64,000 bases of DNA from Cricetomys ansorgei (GCA_026225945.1 JAMJFZ010000770.1:1551501-1615500); one strand, 5' to 3'; numbered from the stretch's first letter, positions 27,587 through 42,565 are shown. A program made the numbers and translations. The notes: generated by a model not told the origin, from the sequence alone.

Positions 27587-28173
27587 GTATTTTTTAAGTT
27601 GCAATGAACTGATTAAGATGAATATTTTAAATTGTAATTGGGGACTACTTTTAAATTTTAAAACTTTTTATATAACATAAAACTAAGTATCCACTGTTCA
27701 GTCTATTTACAAAGAGACCTTTATGTGCTGGATCATCTGACCATTGCTTAGAATTTAGAGTGTGTTGCTAAGAATGCTTGCCATGATATTTAGGAGACAC
27801 TGCTGACTGCTATCTGGAGATGCAGTGCTAATCAGTTTGTCATTATCTTCTCTCCTTCAACCTTTTTCAATTATATATTATTATTTTGTTTTATTTTAGG
27901 GGTAACTGTAGGCAAACATGAGAAACAGCAAAGATCACGTATATAGTTTGTATTTTTCTGTATGCAAGACTCAACAATATAGTTAATAAGAGGCTCACCT
28001 TTGTATCATAGAAAATATGCTTAAAGAAGTCACCCAAAATTAATAAAATATTAGTAATTATTACAACGGCTTACATTTGTTTTTAAGGTTAGTTGGATAA
28101 GGAGACTTATCAACTAATGTCATTGTAAATGTGTTGATAAATAACATCTGGGGAACAGCAAATAAAATCTAAA

Positions 28174-28214
28174 ACTAAACTAAAGTGAAAACTAAAGTGA
28201 AACTAAAGTGAAAG
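28174..28214 (+). repeat. Short tandem repeat of 'aactaaagtgaa'
   Basis: Three consecutive near-identical copies of an approximately 11-14-bp unit ending in 'aaagtgaa'. Confidence 0.85.
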
Positions 28215-28849
28215 GCAAAGCATTAGCATATATGACTATGAATGTGTCAGCAAGGGAAGTAATAATTCCTACAGCAGTCACCCAACAGACCATCAGTGGC
28301 AATAAACAACAGGCAGAGATATTGCCCAACTCCAAGTGATTCAGGAAGCATTAAAGTCATTGCTAAAAGTATGTTCACAGGATATTATTTTATCACTGTG
28401 CAGCTAGTGATGAATCATCACAAAATAAATCCAATAGGAGACAAACAGCACCAACAAAAATGTGTAAAATTATATTGGAAAGGAAATAAAGTTATTTTTA
28501 AAGGCTTTAGGGAGGGACGAGAGATGGTTGCATTAAGTATATCTTTTCATTATTTTAAGTTTTAAATCAAGTTGCTACTTTCTGCTGCAGAGTCACGTCC
28601 AGGCATGAGTAACAATATGATGTAGAGCTTCAAATAGGACTTCCTTTATGAGCCTGTAGAGCATTTGACACAATAATGGCCTCATAGAAAGAATAAAAAT
28701 ATACCTCCAAAGATGCCTGTCAGCTGGTCATAAATTTTTGTCTTTGGTCAATAAAAATGAATTTTATATAATGAATACACACCCCAGAGAATAATATGGC
28801 CTGCAGTGTGATCTTCCTCAAAATAGTTCTGCTGTTTTTTTCAGGAAAG

Positions 28850-29130
28850 AAAACAAGCAAGAGAGAATGAAAATCTTTGGTGGCTCCTTGCTTCACAGAC
28901 CCTTCTCAGGCTGTTCCAGCGAACCACTCTGCCCTTTTCAGTGATCCTCCATGCCTTCTGTTCTAAGTCTCTGACTTACTTGTCAGCCTTTCCTTCCATG
29001 AAATGTCCTTCTCCAGCTCTGTTTCAGACCCATGTCAAATATTCACCAATTACCCTTCCAAATGTTATTGAACCCTGAAGCTTTCCAGACCTACTTTCCT
29101 TGGAAGCAATCTCTTACTATTAAAATAAGA
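28850..29130 (+). repeat. Possible LINE L2 fragment
   Basis: CT-rich text such as 'ctccatgccttctgttctaa' and 'cccatgtcaaatattcacca' recalls the L2 3' coding part. Diverged and tentative. Confidence 0.35.
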
Positions 29131-29439
29131 TTATACTTGGAGTCACAGCAATCATGCAAGTAATACAGTGCTAAAATTTTCAAATGCCTGCCAGTAATGC
29201 TCAATATTACCTATAAATGAGCATATCAATTGTAAGATATTGTGCTTTTTAGTTTAGTTGCTTTCTACTAAGGGATAAGCTTTTGAAATTCTTTTTTTTA
29301 AATCTTGACTATACTAAACAGAAGGAGCTAATGAATGTGTCCATATCCACATTCCTCTAACCTCTATTACATAAATAAAAATAATAACATTATGAACGAT
29401 AACAAATAGGCACGTGATTGATTTAGATTTCATTATGGT

Positions 29440-29604
29440 GCCAGGCACTGGTGGCACATGCCTTTAGTCTCATCACTCGGGAGACGAAGGCAGGAAGGAG
29501 AATCTCTGTGAGTTTGAGGCTAGCCTGGTCTATAGAGTGAGCTTCAGGACAGCCAGAGTTACAACAGAGAAACACTGTCTCAAAACAACAACAACAACAA
29601 AAAA
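29440..29604 (+). repeat. B1 SINE, near full length
   Basis: Starts 'gccaggcactggtggcacat', then 'gcctttagtctcatcactcg' and 'gctagcctggtctatagagt', ending in (CAA)n and A-rich text. B1 is derived from 7SL RNA. It carries the TTACAACAGAGAAA variant. A degenerate target duplication is possible ('tttcattatgg' before, 'ctttattatgg' after). Confidence 0.92.
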
Positions 29605-29939
29605 TTGACTGGACTTTATTATGGAATAGCAGTATGAAACATTTTATGAAAAAAAAATGACTTACAGTGATTTAGAAGCAAGAGGGTGGAGACATGAGGA
29701 TCTGAAACTCAAAGAGGAGACAGCAATAAAGAAATGTGAGCCCAAGCATTGAGACAATCAGGCTATGGCCATAAAAAAATCCACATTTCTTCCAGAAAAA
29801 TAGCTAATGGAATGCCTTTTTCCCCTCTAAAATTTATTAGTGAATTTTTGTTTCTCATCACGAGTAGTAAACAGAGAGCTAACCAATCACAAGACTCAGT
29901 GATTGTTTAGCTGAGGACCCACCCCTCAAAAAAAGAGAA

Positions 29940-30065
29940 GGAAATGGAAGTTGGAAAGGGATTGAGGGTAATTGAAAGAGTTAAAATGGAAAAGTGTGGA
30001 TATGTGGACATGATCTAAATACATTGTATACATGTATGAAATTACCAAAACAAACATTTTAAAAC
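29940..30065 (+). repeat. Old rodent LINE-1 3' end
   Basis: 'ggacatgatctaaatacatt' followed by 'gtatacatgtatgaaattac' and an A-rich end follows the terminal phrase of old rodent L1 3' UTRs. Confidence 0.6.
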
Positions 30066-31039
30066 CTCAGCAAATTTCAGCTAGGATGAGACAAATGTTT
30101 GTTTGAATGCTTAGTTACAATCCTAGGAAAGTAATGGAAAATCTAGGGACCCAAATCTAAATGTGGTTGAATTCCCTATCCCAAGGAATTCATGATGCCT
30201 ATAGACTTTTGCTTTGAGTGTTATGTTAAATACAAGGAACAAACCACAGACCTCTGAGAGCTGAAACACTTGAGTTAAGCTGGATACTTGTTGGATTCTT
30301 CTCTTGGTGTAGACTGACTGGACAAAGAACTCAATAGGAAATGGAGATTAGAAAGCAGCTTGTGTGCCTCACTGCACGAGGACAGTCTGACACTGCAGTA
30401 TGGACAGCTGTAGCAAACTGAAGTAAGACAAAATGAAGAGCTTAGTGGTCACAGTAAGATGGACCATCAACAGATAGGCTTGTTCTGGCCAAACCTAGTG
30501 CTGTGGGTTGTGAAATTCAGAATTTGCTCATCTACTGCTGACAGATTAACTACTGTATCTACTTTGGAGCTCAAGTCATTCAGCATCTACCAGAGTTGAA
30601 AATACATTTATTTTAAGACCCAGAAATTCTATTCCTGCATAAAAATTTATGTTGTATGTGCACAAATTGGTGTGTGAAGACACTCAGAGCTCTGCTTGGA
30701 TTCACAACAGACTTTCAGCACCTGCTGCATTAATTTCCTACTAATGAAACAAATGGGTGGTTAGCAGCCTCACACAGCACCCACTCCTCAGCCCCTGGTT
30801 TCTGCAGTCAGAAGGGTGGGGCAGGGATCATCTTTTGCTTGGGGTCAGGGAGAGAAATCATGGTGCTACCTGACTTTGCTCACATCTGGAGTTCAACCAT
30901 ATCTGTGTTGGCATCAGAACATAGCTCTTTGAATGAGAGGAGAGTGATCAGAGAGAGGCATCTAAGGACATCATACGTACCTCAATTTTGTGGATATTAA
31001 ACTTTGCAGAGCTACAGATATTTTGATTTAAGATTCTTT
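30066..31039. other. Intron sequence, mainly unrecognised
   Basis: About 30730-30930 ('ctactaatgaaacaaatggg', 'tggtttctgcagtcagaagg') vaguely recalls the same ancient mammalian repeat as the fragment at 395-480. The assignment is weak. Confidence 0.35.
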
Positions 31040-31325
31040 GTTGTTGTACTGGGGATTGAACATAAGGTCTAATACTTGGGCTATATAACTCAGCCTCTGT
31101 TAAATTACTATTATTTTTCAATACTTGGTATCTACATCCTGTGTGTGCTAGGCAAACATTCTACACTGAGCTCTACCCTCAATTTTTTTTTAACTGCTGT
31201 TTCAAGATCTTATTAAATTGCCTAGATTGGCCTTAAACTCACCCTGTAGCTGAGTCAGGCCTTGAACTAGTGACCCTTCCTGACTCAGTTCCTAAGTAGT
31301 AGGCATTATAGGCTTGAGCCAACTG
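31040..31325 (-). repeat. ID/B4-like and B1-like SINE text, diverged
   Basis: 'actggggattgaacataagg', 'tgtgctaggcaaacattcta' with 'cactgagctctaccctc', and 'gtaggcattataggcttgag' are reverse complements of ID and B1 parts. This could be one B4 or two adjacent elements. Confidence 0.5.
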
Positions 31326-32199
31326 TAATAAGCTTCTTTTAGTATTGCTCTTATTTTTGAATTTCTGAGATATTTCATAACAAAATTAAAAACATAATAA
31401 AAGGCAAAATAGTTAATTAAAAATCAATAAAGATAACAGTATTAATTGAACTAATATTGCTAAAGATAAAATTAACTTCGAATTTATTAGAATGTACTCA
31501 TATTCTCTAAATCTGGCAAGTAGAGTAAAAAAAAGAGCACACTGTTTCTTCAGAAATTTCACTAATTATTTCAAGACAAATAAAAAGATGGTTAGTCACT
31601 TTAATGGTCGAAAGGAAACATGGACATTAATTTGTAATTAAGTGTATTATAGCATTTGTTGCTTTTACAGTATAATAATTCTCTTGGACATGATTTTCAA
31701 CTGAAAAATTCTAAATAAAAACTGTAGATACTTGTATGACTGCTAAAGAAATGAGGTCTGTTGTAGTATTAGTGAGGAATTAGAAGGGATAAAGATTAAG
31801 ATAGTAAATGTTTAGTTTATCCGTTTTAGTAACATCTATACAGTGCTTCATGTAGTAGTATAGGAAAGAAATGGATGATGCCTTAGTGAAAATGATGCCC
31901 AGGAAACCATAGAAACACATGATTCACTTCATATGTGTCAGTCACATAGTTTCATTTCCATGAAGGATGTTTATACCTTCTGTGCATCTTTGGTGTTCCA
32001 TCTACGGGTCACTGCCACCCCCCCCCCCTCCCCGTACGGTGAATGTTGTCACTGACTTGAAAGCCTTTCATAGTTTATTTCCTGCATTATTCCATGTCCC
32101 CATATTTGTTTCTGGTAGCCATCTTCCAAGATGGCCAAGACTTATGTCAATACAATATGAACAGTTATAGTTCCTAATTTACTTTGGAGTATATCATCT
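31326..32199. other. Intron sequence with a poly-C tract
   Basis: AT-rich. A run of ten or more C residues at about 32017-32030 stands out. No exon or named repeat. Confidence 0.5.
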
Positions 32200-32556
32200 T
32201 TCTTTTTCTCCTTTGTGTGTATGTATGTGTATATGTGTGATGCTAAGTGAGTATGTGTTTGTGTATGTCCACATATATATAGGTGTACATATGCATGTGT
32301 ATGTAGGACAGATGTCAAAACTGCATTTCTTTCTCAGTCTTTCTTTTTGAGATGGTCTTTCACTGAACCTGGAGCTCACTGCCACAGACAGACTGGCTGG
32401 CCAGTGAGCTCCAGGGATCCACCTGTGTCTCCTTCCTCAGTACTGGCATTGCAGATACATGATGGCCAGAGACTTTTGGCTCTGGGAATCCAGAGCTAGA
32501 TCCCCACTTTGTGTGGGAAGTACTTTACTCAGTAAGCCATCTCTCCAGTCTCCATG
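32200..32556 (-). repeat. B4-type SINE with TG-rich tail
   Basis: A TG-rich stretch (32212-32305) is followed by 'gatggtctttcactgaacct', 'ggagctcactgccacagaca' and 'ctcagtaagccatctctcca'. This is the reverse complement of B4. Confidence 0.7.
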
Positions 32557-32699
32557 TGGTTTTTCTTAAATAATTTTTTTTTTACTAAACTATGCTTTTA
32601 CTAATACAATGAAAACCCAACCTACCCAAAGCACCTAACCACTAGATAAGAAGAAAGAAGGGGAATAGGAAACTGTAAATAAATATAACTCCACCAGAA

Positions 32700-33000
32700 A
32701 AGTACTGGTCATGTAAGCCAAAGACCTGGGTTTGATATCTTGAGCTCATGTAAGCAAAAGCCAAGAGTTAGGGAAATGAGCTTGGGGTGTGAAGTGCTTG
32801 CTGTGCATTAGGATTCTCAGCACCACATAAACACCAGTTATACTCACTTTTCTCTAACCTCAGAACTTGGAGGGAGCAAAGACACTTTCACAGGGTGTCA
32901 CATTGCTGGTCAGCCAATGTAGCCCAAACTTCATATTTAAAGTTCAGTGAGAGACCACATCTCAACAAATAAGGTGTAGAGTGTTAAAGAAAAATACCCC
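32700..33000 (+). repeat. B4-like SINE, diverged
   Basis: 'gtgaagtgcttgctgtgcat', 'ctcagcaccacataaacacc' and 'tcagtgagagaccacatctc' with 'aacaaataa' follow the order of B4-type head, middle and tail. Confidence 0.5.
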
Positions 33001-33124
33001 AAATAAACTGCATACAAATTAAAACAGATGTGCAAGTATGTACTCATACACATGTGCACACACCTGAATACACCACATAGATAGATATATATTTAAACAT
33101 ATACCTGCCCACTTCCCCAAAATA

Positions 33125-33185
33125 AAAGGTATTGAGGGATGCACTTTTAATTATAGCACTTGAGATTGGGAGGTGGAAAAAGAGG
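33125..33185 (+). repeat. B1-like fragment
   Basis: 'gggatgcacttttaattata' followed by 'gcacttgagattgggaggtg' resembles the 5' part of B1. Confidence 0.4.
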
Positions 33186-34899
33186 CTCCCTGAAGAAACT
33201 GTGTTTTTATCCACCTTTCCTGATGATTCAGCATCAGCAAGTAACGCCTGTGGTCTGTGCTTCGTTTGATAGTGAATGATCATGACTCCCTCCCATAGTT
33301 GTAGCATTTTCAATGTTTCTTGTAAAATTTAATTATGTTTTCAGGGATTTGACTTCTGATCATGGTCAGGGATATAACCCACCCTCTTCTTGGTGTCATA
33401 GTTCAGAATGTCAGCATTGCCATAAGCTCAGTGACTGAGAAGGGGCAGAGAAGGTGACAAGCTTACCTTGGGACGGTGGAGTGATCAGGTAGAGAGGAAT
33501 GGCAGAGTCACTGGACATCTGAACATGTAATGCTACTTTATGACTGGAAAATAGAGCTAAGTGGAAGGGGCAAGTCAGGGAATGGTCTAGAAAGCAGCCT
33601 TGCCTTTAATACAGGTCACAGTGGCACCATCTCAAACACACTATGTAAGGTGTATTATAACCTCTTATAATGCTTTCTAAGTCCAGTTGTGTTGTTTCTG
33701 TGTATTTTTCATTATATATATAAAATGCAGAAAAATAGCACTTTCACTTACATTTTTGGTTATGAAAGAAGCTTAGAGACTAATTTGTTGAACACCACAC
33801 AGCTAAAAATATGATGCTACAGGAGGTAAAATTGGGCATGTGGCCAGAAGTGCATGAGGGTAGTGACTGTCACCTGTGTCCATGGCCCTACTCACATCTT
33901 TTAAGTCCAAACTCTGCTGAAAATGCCCAAAGCATGTATTTCAAAAAACTTCATTTAGTGGCAAAATCTGACTTGACATGAGACTTTCCTATTGTCTTTA
34001 TTTTTTATTTGTGTAAACTTGCCGCAGAAATGCAAATGCATTGGTTACCAGGTGCCCGCTCTGATGGCTGTGCTGGTGGCACCACCCTTCTAATAGCTGG
34101 AACTTCCACACTCAAAGTTTTCTCATTAAAAAAGCTTTTCGGTAAGGTATATAATCAGAGAGGCAAAATGGTAGGAACTATAAAGGACAGAACTGACTTT
34201 GGTTCTTCCTTTGTTTCCCCTGTAGAATTAATTCCCTGTTCTTAGAACAATGGCTGACACTGTGGCCATCAACAGAGTTTTGAATTAGACCAGGACAGAT
34301 GGACCAACACAGTATTGGCTCCAGTGATATGGAGTGAAAGAGAGGCACATGCTCATCAGGAGCCTGCTGAGGAGCTAAAGAAAGAGAAGGTGGGCTTTCT
34401 GAAGCAGTTCTAATCCTTGATTGTATCTCCCAATCACAGGAGGAAGAGCTGGCCCATCTATGGAGAAACCTATGTGTAATTTTTCAGAATCAGCAGGCAA
34501 AGCCATGCTGATTTTAGTATGCATCCTGGACATTACAGTTCTCTGGAGGGAGCTGAGTCAGGGACTAAGCCCTACTACACTGGAAAGCTATGCTCAAGGA
34601 CACAGCTGTCCTTTGCTTGGGTGCTTCTTCTAGAGGCTTCCCTGCCAGGGACCTCACTAGAGCACTCTTCTGTATTCTAGGATTGTACATTCCATGCCAG
34701 GATCCTCATTCTTTGTGACAACCTTCTCCTGGCTTATGAAAGATGGGACCTTTTGTTTCATGACTTCTCAGAAGTAAAGGATTCTTACACCATGTACTAC
34801 CTTGCAGAGTGACCTGCTCTTGTTTTTCATGAACAAGAGCTGTGGTGATGAGGGTACTTAGGACTTCCCCAGGGCTGCCACATGCCAGCACAGTGAGTG
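33186..34899. other. Intron sequence, no confident feature
   Basis: No exon or named repeat. Open frames at 34009-34245 and 34421-34633 lack conserved domains or splice context. Confidence 0.5.
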
Positions 34900-35107
34900 A
34901 ATTGCTTGCCTGTGAATTCCATTGGCTTTGTTCTTATTGACAACCTTGTTCCCTAGTCTCAATACTTGTCTAAGGCCAATCCTTGCTCATGTTCTGGATC
35001 TTGTGTTCTACCTTACTATGAACCTGTTGCCTCTGTCCTTCTTATGGCACACATTTTTAACCTTACCCTTCCATAGATCTCTTGATCTTCCTTTCAGCAC
35101 TTGCTAT
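34900..35107 (+). repeat. Possible LINE L2, left part
   Basis: CT-rich, L2-like text interrupted by a solitary LTR. The right part resumes at 35501. Confidence 0.4.
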
Positions 35108-35495
35108 TGAGATGGTTGGTTTTTGTCAACTTGACACAAACCTAGATACGCCTTGAAAGAAGGAATCTTAATTGAGAAAATGCTTCTATAAAATTGGCCT
35201 GTAGGCGAGTATCTGGGACATTTTCTTGAATACTGACTAATGTAGGAGGGCTCAATTCACAAGGAGGCAGTGCCAGCCCTGGGGTAGTAGTCCTGGATGC
35301 TATAAGAAAAAAGGCTGAGCAACCCATGGGGAGAAATCTAGTATGAAGCATTCCTCCATGGCTTTTGTTTTAGTTCCTGCCTTGAGTTCCTGCCTTGGGT
35401 TCCCTCAAGGACTGTGACTGTGAACTGGAATACACAAATCCTTTTCTCCCAAAGTTGCTTTTGGTTACAAAGCAATAGAAACCCTGACTAACACA
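35108..35495 (+). mobile_element. Solitary MaLR-like LTR
   Basis: A 388-bp unit begins TGAGATGGTT, continues 'tttttgtcaacttgacacaa', 'ggcaatgcc'-type text ('ggaggcagtgccagccctgg') and 'gcaatagaaaccctgactaa', and ends ACACA. TG...CA ends and the flanking near-identical 5-mers gctat (35103-35107) and gttat (35496-35500) fit an LTR with a 5-bp target duplication. The body belongs to a familiar rodent interspersed repeat whose family name I cannot assign safely. A TATA-like 'ctataagaaa' lies at about 35299. No internal retroviral sequence is present. Confidence 0.65.
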
Positions 35496-35500
35496 GTTAT

Positions 35501-35835
35501 TGAATACTCTTTCTCTTTCCTCTGAAAGCTTGTTCATCTTAGACCTTTGCATGTTCTACCAACAACCCTATGCTGCATTGGCTACATAATCTGCTCACCA
35601 GGGGTTGTCTGTTCCAATAAGTAGTTCTGGACTTTTCTATCCTGATCATGGGTCGCCTTCTGGGGTTCTAGGGTACCTTGTGCCTGCATAGCTGTATTTA
35701 CTTGCTGGCCCTTCCCCTAAACTGAGAGGTTTTGAGGACCTACAATTTAGTTCTGTCTATATAATTGGTATCAGCAACATTTCCTGATTCATTATAGGCA
35801 TGCAACAAATGGATGTATGGATGGAAAGTTTGTAT
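35501..35835 (+). repeat. Possible LINE L2, right part
   Basis: 'tcatcttagacctttgcatg' followed by 'ttctacc' resembles the L2 phrase cctttgcacatgctgttccc. The later 'gaggttttgaggacctacaa' fits the L2 3' end. Confidence 0.45.
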
Positions 35836-36772
<937 letters not shown>

Positions 36773-37819
36773 CTAGTCATGGAGAAAAAGATATACATGT
36801 TAGAAACAGAATTTTAAAGATATCCCTACTAAAATATAATTTTTCATGGTATTATATAAAAAGTCATATTTTTACATTTCATCTAGTGATTAAAAATAGA
36901 AGTATGGCAACTAATATATCACTGGCTTGTGTTCTGCTACAGAGTGAGAACACAGGAAGTCTCAAATCGATGAATAAGGACAAACATTGGCAACTCTTTC
37001 AACATACAATATGATAATTCAAAATGCTATTAACTAGTACACACTGCTGACAAGAAACTAACATATTTAAGATGCTTAATACCGAAGTAAATATTTAATT
37101 TACCATTAGTGATGCTTAATGTCTTCTAAAATAAACCATCCTAGGTATTACACACTCATATTAGGGGAAAGTCAAACTTCTCTCAAGGACTGGCTCAGAC
37201 TTCTCCAACATCTATGTTCTCCTTCTTCCTTTAAATAATGGATCTTCCTGGGTTTTAACCAAGTGACTACCTAGAGCAACAGAATACTCTCTAGCCTTTG
37301 CACCTGTACTCTGTAGCTGAGTGTTCTCAATGAACTAGGCTCAGGCTTTCCAGATATGAAAACAAGAGACTTGTGCAACTATAGGCATGGTAAATCAAAC
37401 TACCCTAGATATATTTATTCTCTTTCTATAGCCTAAAAATGAAAACAGATGAATAGTGCCTGTGAACCTAAACTGAAAGCCTAGTAAAGACTATAAAAGG
37501 CCAGATCAACCCAACAAGCTGGATCCTCTGAGGACATTGTGGAATAGAGGTACCTGTTTTTCCTGGATGTTCACAACTACTGTAGAGAAACAAGCTTCAG
37601 TCTTAGATAACCGTTGTGTTTTTAGAGCTTTGGTATATTTGCTTAACTTGTCATCTCCACTCTAAAGTTGGTATGCATTATGATATATATTTATTTGGAA
37701 AGTATTTGCAAAATCCAACACAAAGACAAATAATTAATAAATTAGTTTTAAATTTTAAAATATTGCTTATGTGTCAAACATATTAGAGAAAGGTTATTTT
37801 TACTATTTTTATTTTATTA
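36773..37819. other. Intron sequence upstream of the S4-S5 exon
   Basis: Contains the polypyrimidine tract and acceptor of the exon. Otherwise unrecognised. Confidence 0.5.
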
Positions 37820-37972
37820 TTATTTGTTTTTGGTTCTTCAAGGCAAGGTTTCTCTGTTGTAACTCTGGTTGACCTGGAATTCACTCTGTAGACCAGACTG
37901 GTCTTGAACTCACAGAGATCTGCCTGCTTCTACCGTCATTAAAGGTATATACCACCACCACCCAGTGGGAAA
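37820..37972 (-). repeat. B1 SINE
   Basis: 'ggcaaggtttctctgttgta', 'ctctgtagaccagactggtc' and 'ttgaactcacagagatctgc' form the reverse complement of B1, with the A tail as T-rich text on the left. It carries the TTACAACAGAGAAA variant. Confidence 0.92.
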
Positions 37973-38064
37973 GATTATTTTATGGTACTACTACAAAATA
38001 GCCATAAAGTAGATGCAGCTCTGAAGGGAAAATAATATGACTAAAAAGTATAAACCTTTTAGTT

Positions 38065-38292
38065 GAAATATGGCTCCATAGTTAAGAGTATTGGCTATTC
38101 CTATGAAGAACTGGGCTTGGTTCCCAGCACCCATGTCAGGTGGTTCTCAGCCACCTATAACTCCTGTTCTAGAGTGTCTGACACCCTCTTCTGGCCTCCA
38201 CAGTTACCAGACATGCATGTAGTACATATATATACACACAGGCAAAACACACATACACATAAAATAAAAGTTTACAAATAAAATTAAAAAAA
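38065..38292 (+). repeat. B3 SINE
   Basis: 'ggttcccagcacccatgtca', 'gtgtctgacaccctcttctg' and 'gcaaaacacacatacacata' with 'aaataaaa' match B3. It is a tRNA-derived SINE with an A-rich tail. Confidence 0.88.
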
Positions 38293-38966
38293 TTTAAAGT
38301 ATAAATTGGCATTAATATAAAGCTGAAATAAGCACCATAGAAGGATGCCATTTTTCACTAGGTGTAAGGTGTCGTAATCTTTTCAAGTACCTCTAAGAAA
38401 TAAATAAAAATGTTGCCAACTAATAAATGACAGGCCACCAACTATAAGAGATATTCCAAACTTAGAAATACTAAAGTCATAAACTGTGTTATTATCATAA
38501 AGGAAACCATCCATAGAAGGACAGTCTTGGATGGTCTGTCATCTATATAAGACAAGGTGGTCTGGGAAAGATGGATATATTATTTGGACTGTAGTAAAGA
38601 ACAGGTGTACACTCTAAAAGTGAGATCTTACTCTTTTACACAGGTTAAATAACTTGTTGGTTTTTGGCCTTTCCAGTGTTCTTATCTTCTTATGCTCCCC
38701 GACTTCCCTTTGTTTTATCATTTCTGCTCTATGCTTAGTCCATGAAACTTAGGCAGTTTTTCACTCCCAAGTTCCAAGACACAGGTCTGGCCAGAATATT
38801 CAGTGACTTGAGTTATCCTCAGGAATTTTGCTGGAAACCTCGATTAGACATAGTTGTTGTTTGTTTTATCTCTTACAGCATCACTGCAAGAACCATGTAA
38901 GGCCCAAAATTCTGGAAAACCATCTTTGCTAATAACATGAAACAAGTCTGCTTAAGAAGTCAACAT
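38293..38966. other. Intron sequence, no recognised feature
   Basis: Nothing named between the B3 and the next B1. Confidence 0.5.
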
Positions 38967-38981
38967 AAAAGTAAAGAAATA

Positions 38982-39096
38982 TGCTGGGCATTCGGGAAGG
39001 AGAGGCAGGCAGATCTCTGTGAGTTTGAGGCCAGTCTGGTCTACAGAGTGAGTTCCAGGGCAGCCAAAGTTACAACAGGGAAACCCTGTCTCAAAA
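38982..39096 (+). repeat. 5'-truncated B1 SINE with target duplication
   Basis: B1 body 'gagaggcaggcagatctctg' and 'gaggccagtctggtctacag', ending in an A run. It is bounded by a 15-bp perfect direct repeat aaaagtaaagaaata at 38967-38981 and 39097-39111. The first part of B1 is absent. The long, perfect duplication shows L1-mediated target-primed insertion. Confidence 0.93.
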
Positions 39097-39392
39097 AAAA
39101 GTAAAGAAATAGATGGAGTGAAGTCCCTGTGAAACAACACAACTTTCAGCCTCTGAATTTTGCTTCATATATGAAGCCTTACCTATCTCCCTAAACTTTG
39201 ACTCAACAGGAAATACTGATGGTGAACATTATTGCTTCTACTGTGAGAATGGATGGACAGCTTTCAGGATGTCAATTAAAAGCTGTACACATGAATTAGT
39301 AAGTTGTAAAGATGCATACTTAACATTTTAACACAATGCTTGTTAAAACTGCTGTGAGAAATGCAGTTGATGGTCTAACTGTCTGGTTTTTG

Positions 39393-39500
39393 TCCTGTAA
39401 TTCTTGACATAATCCTAGCCTGGAATTGAACTGTGGTTATCCTCCCACGTCTGTAATGCTGGGATCACATATGTGGCTGACATTCTTCTTAACTCTATCC
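39393..39500 (-). repeat. B1-like fragment
   Basis: 'tcctagcctggaattgaact' and 'tgtaatgctgggatcacata' resemble reverse-complemented B1-type text. Confidence 0.45.
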
Positions 39501-39689
39501 ATAGGTTTGTAATAAAGATACTTCATTGTTTTGGCTATCAGGTATATCATCTATAATTATGTCCTTTAACATAGACATAAAATGTTCATGCTGATTGTTC
39601 AAATCCAGATAATTGTGTCCAAGAGTAACTAATAATAGGCATGTTTAATGTACTACTCGATGATTTTTTGTTATGACAAGAACTTTTTC

Positions 39690-39920
39690 TGGACAAAGTT
39701 AAGTTAAAGAGAGAAAAGATATATTTTGGCTCACAGTTTCAGATGATTTACTCCATAATGGTGATGTAATCCATCTGGGTCCCTAAATCATGTGATGTTA
39801 CCACCTACATGGCTAAGCCCTTTTAGTAAGTCCTTTTTGGTAATATTCTCACAGACACACAGGCACATCCAGAGGTTGCCCTACTAACATCCTAGTTGGA
39901 CCTCAGTCTAACAACGCTGA
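39690..39920 (-). repeat. MaLR-like LTR fragment
   Basis: 'ttttggctcacagtttcaga' and 'gtccttttt'-type text are the reverse complement of a mammalian MaLR-like repeat ('ctgaaactgtgagccaaaat'). Confidence 0.5.
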
Positions 39921-41314
<1,394 letters not shown>

Positions 41315-41460
41315 CTAGGGGAACAAGGAGACACAAGATTCACATTTAAGATTATACATTCTCAATTTTCTCATGGCTTTATCAAAAGTGAAGTTGTATC
41401 CACTGTCTCTAAAGTAAAAAGTCCACAAGGTCAAGAATGACATTTTACATTTTAAAAGCT

Positions 41461-41650
41461 ATATATATTTGTGTGTATATGATGTGCACATGAGTGTGGT
41501 TGCTTGCAGAAGTCGGAAGACAGCATTACATCTCCTTGCACCTGGAGTTACAGGTAGCTGCCAGCTGTGAACGTGGGTGCTGGGAACTGAATTCTGGTTT
41601 TCTCCAAGTTCAGCCAGAGTTCTTAACCACTGAGTTATCTCTGCAGCCCT
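41461..41650 (-). repeat. B2/B3-type SINE near the S2-S3 exon
   Basis: 'gcacctggagttacaggtag', 'gtgctgggaactgaattctg' and 'gttcttaaccactgagttat' with 'ctctgcagccc' are the reverse complement of B3/B2. It is in the sense orientation of Nalcn and ends 147 nt before the exon acceptor. Confidence 0.85.
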
Positions 41651-42565
41651 AACAAGTATTTGAAACATACCAGTTAAAACACAAAAGACTAAAGTTATCT
41701 TGGGCCATAAGAAACATTATTGATTCGTCTAGCTTTTGAAGTACATAATAAGCAGAGAAATTTAGACTCTATATCAAGTAAGAAATTTGTGTATTTAAAT
41801 AGATATACTGCTATATTATTATGACTAAACAATATGCATATATTAGTATTTATCCAATTTAAAAAATCTTTCACATAATTTCTAATAACTTGATGTTAAA
41901 AATAACAGTACTATATAAGGCACAAATATAGGTAACAGGTGATAACATTATTCTTTATTTGTTCTGAGGGTAGAAAAACAAGATTATAATCAGAAAGTAA
42001 GACATAATTGAAATTAAAATAGGCAATACTATATTAACTTCTAATTAAAGGTAATGAGAATGAGTGTTGGGATTAGTCTACCTGTGAACTCTGAACTGAG
42101 AATCATGAAATGAGAGCTGTGAACTGAGAACTGTGACCTACTTCTAAACTGACTGTTCCCTTTTATATCCTGAGAGCTGGGATTAAAGGTGTGTGCTACA
42201 TTAGGATTAAAGGAATGTATTAACATTCTTTCTACCCTAGAGCATCCATGCTGCCAGATCAGAGATCAAATGTCTATCATACAGGCCTTCCAATATAATC
42301 CTTTGCTAGAGAAGCCATGATGCTAGACTAAAAGATTAAATATTCCTCTACAATTGTTGCCTAAATAAGACCAGCACAATGACAACACCAGTTTACATGC
42401 CAATATGGATAAGGGAAATCTCACAAGATCCCATGCTTAAGAATTACAGGCAATTAATGACTGAGAAAGGAAGAATCTGTTTTTTGCAGTGACAAGTCCT
42501 CTGATAGATTATCCAGCCTAAATACGCACATATATAAGAGCAACACTAAATAGGTTCCATAAGTT

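Larger units (their letters stand above)
26554..28849. other. Intron sequence with two short repeats
   Basis: Mostly unrecognised. It includes an A-rich (AAAAC)n run at about 27023-27042, an (ATCT)n microsatellite and a 12-13-bp tandem repeat, the last two listed separately. Confidence 0.5.
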
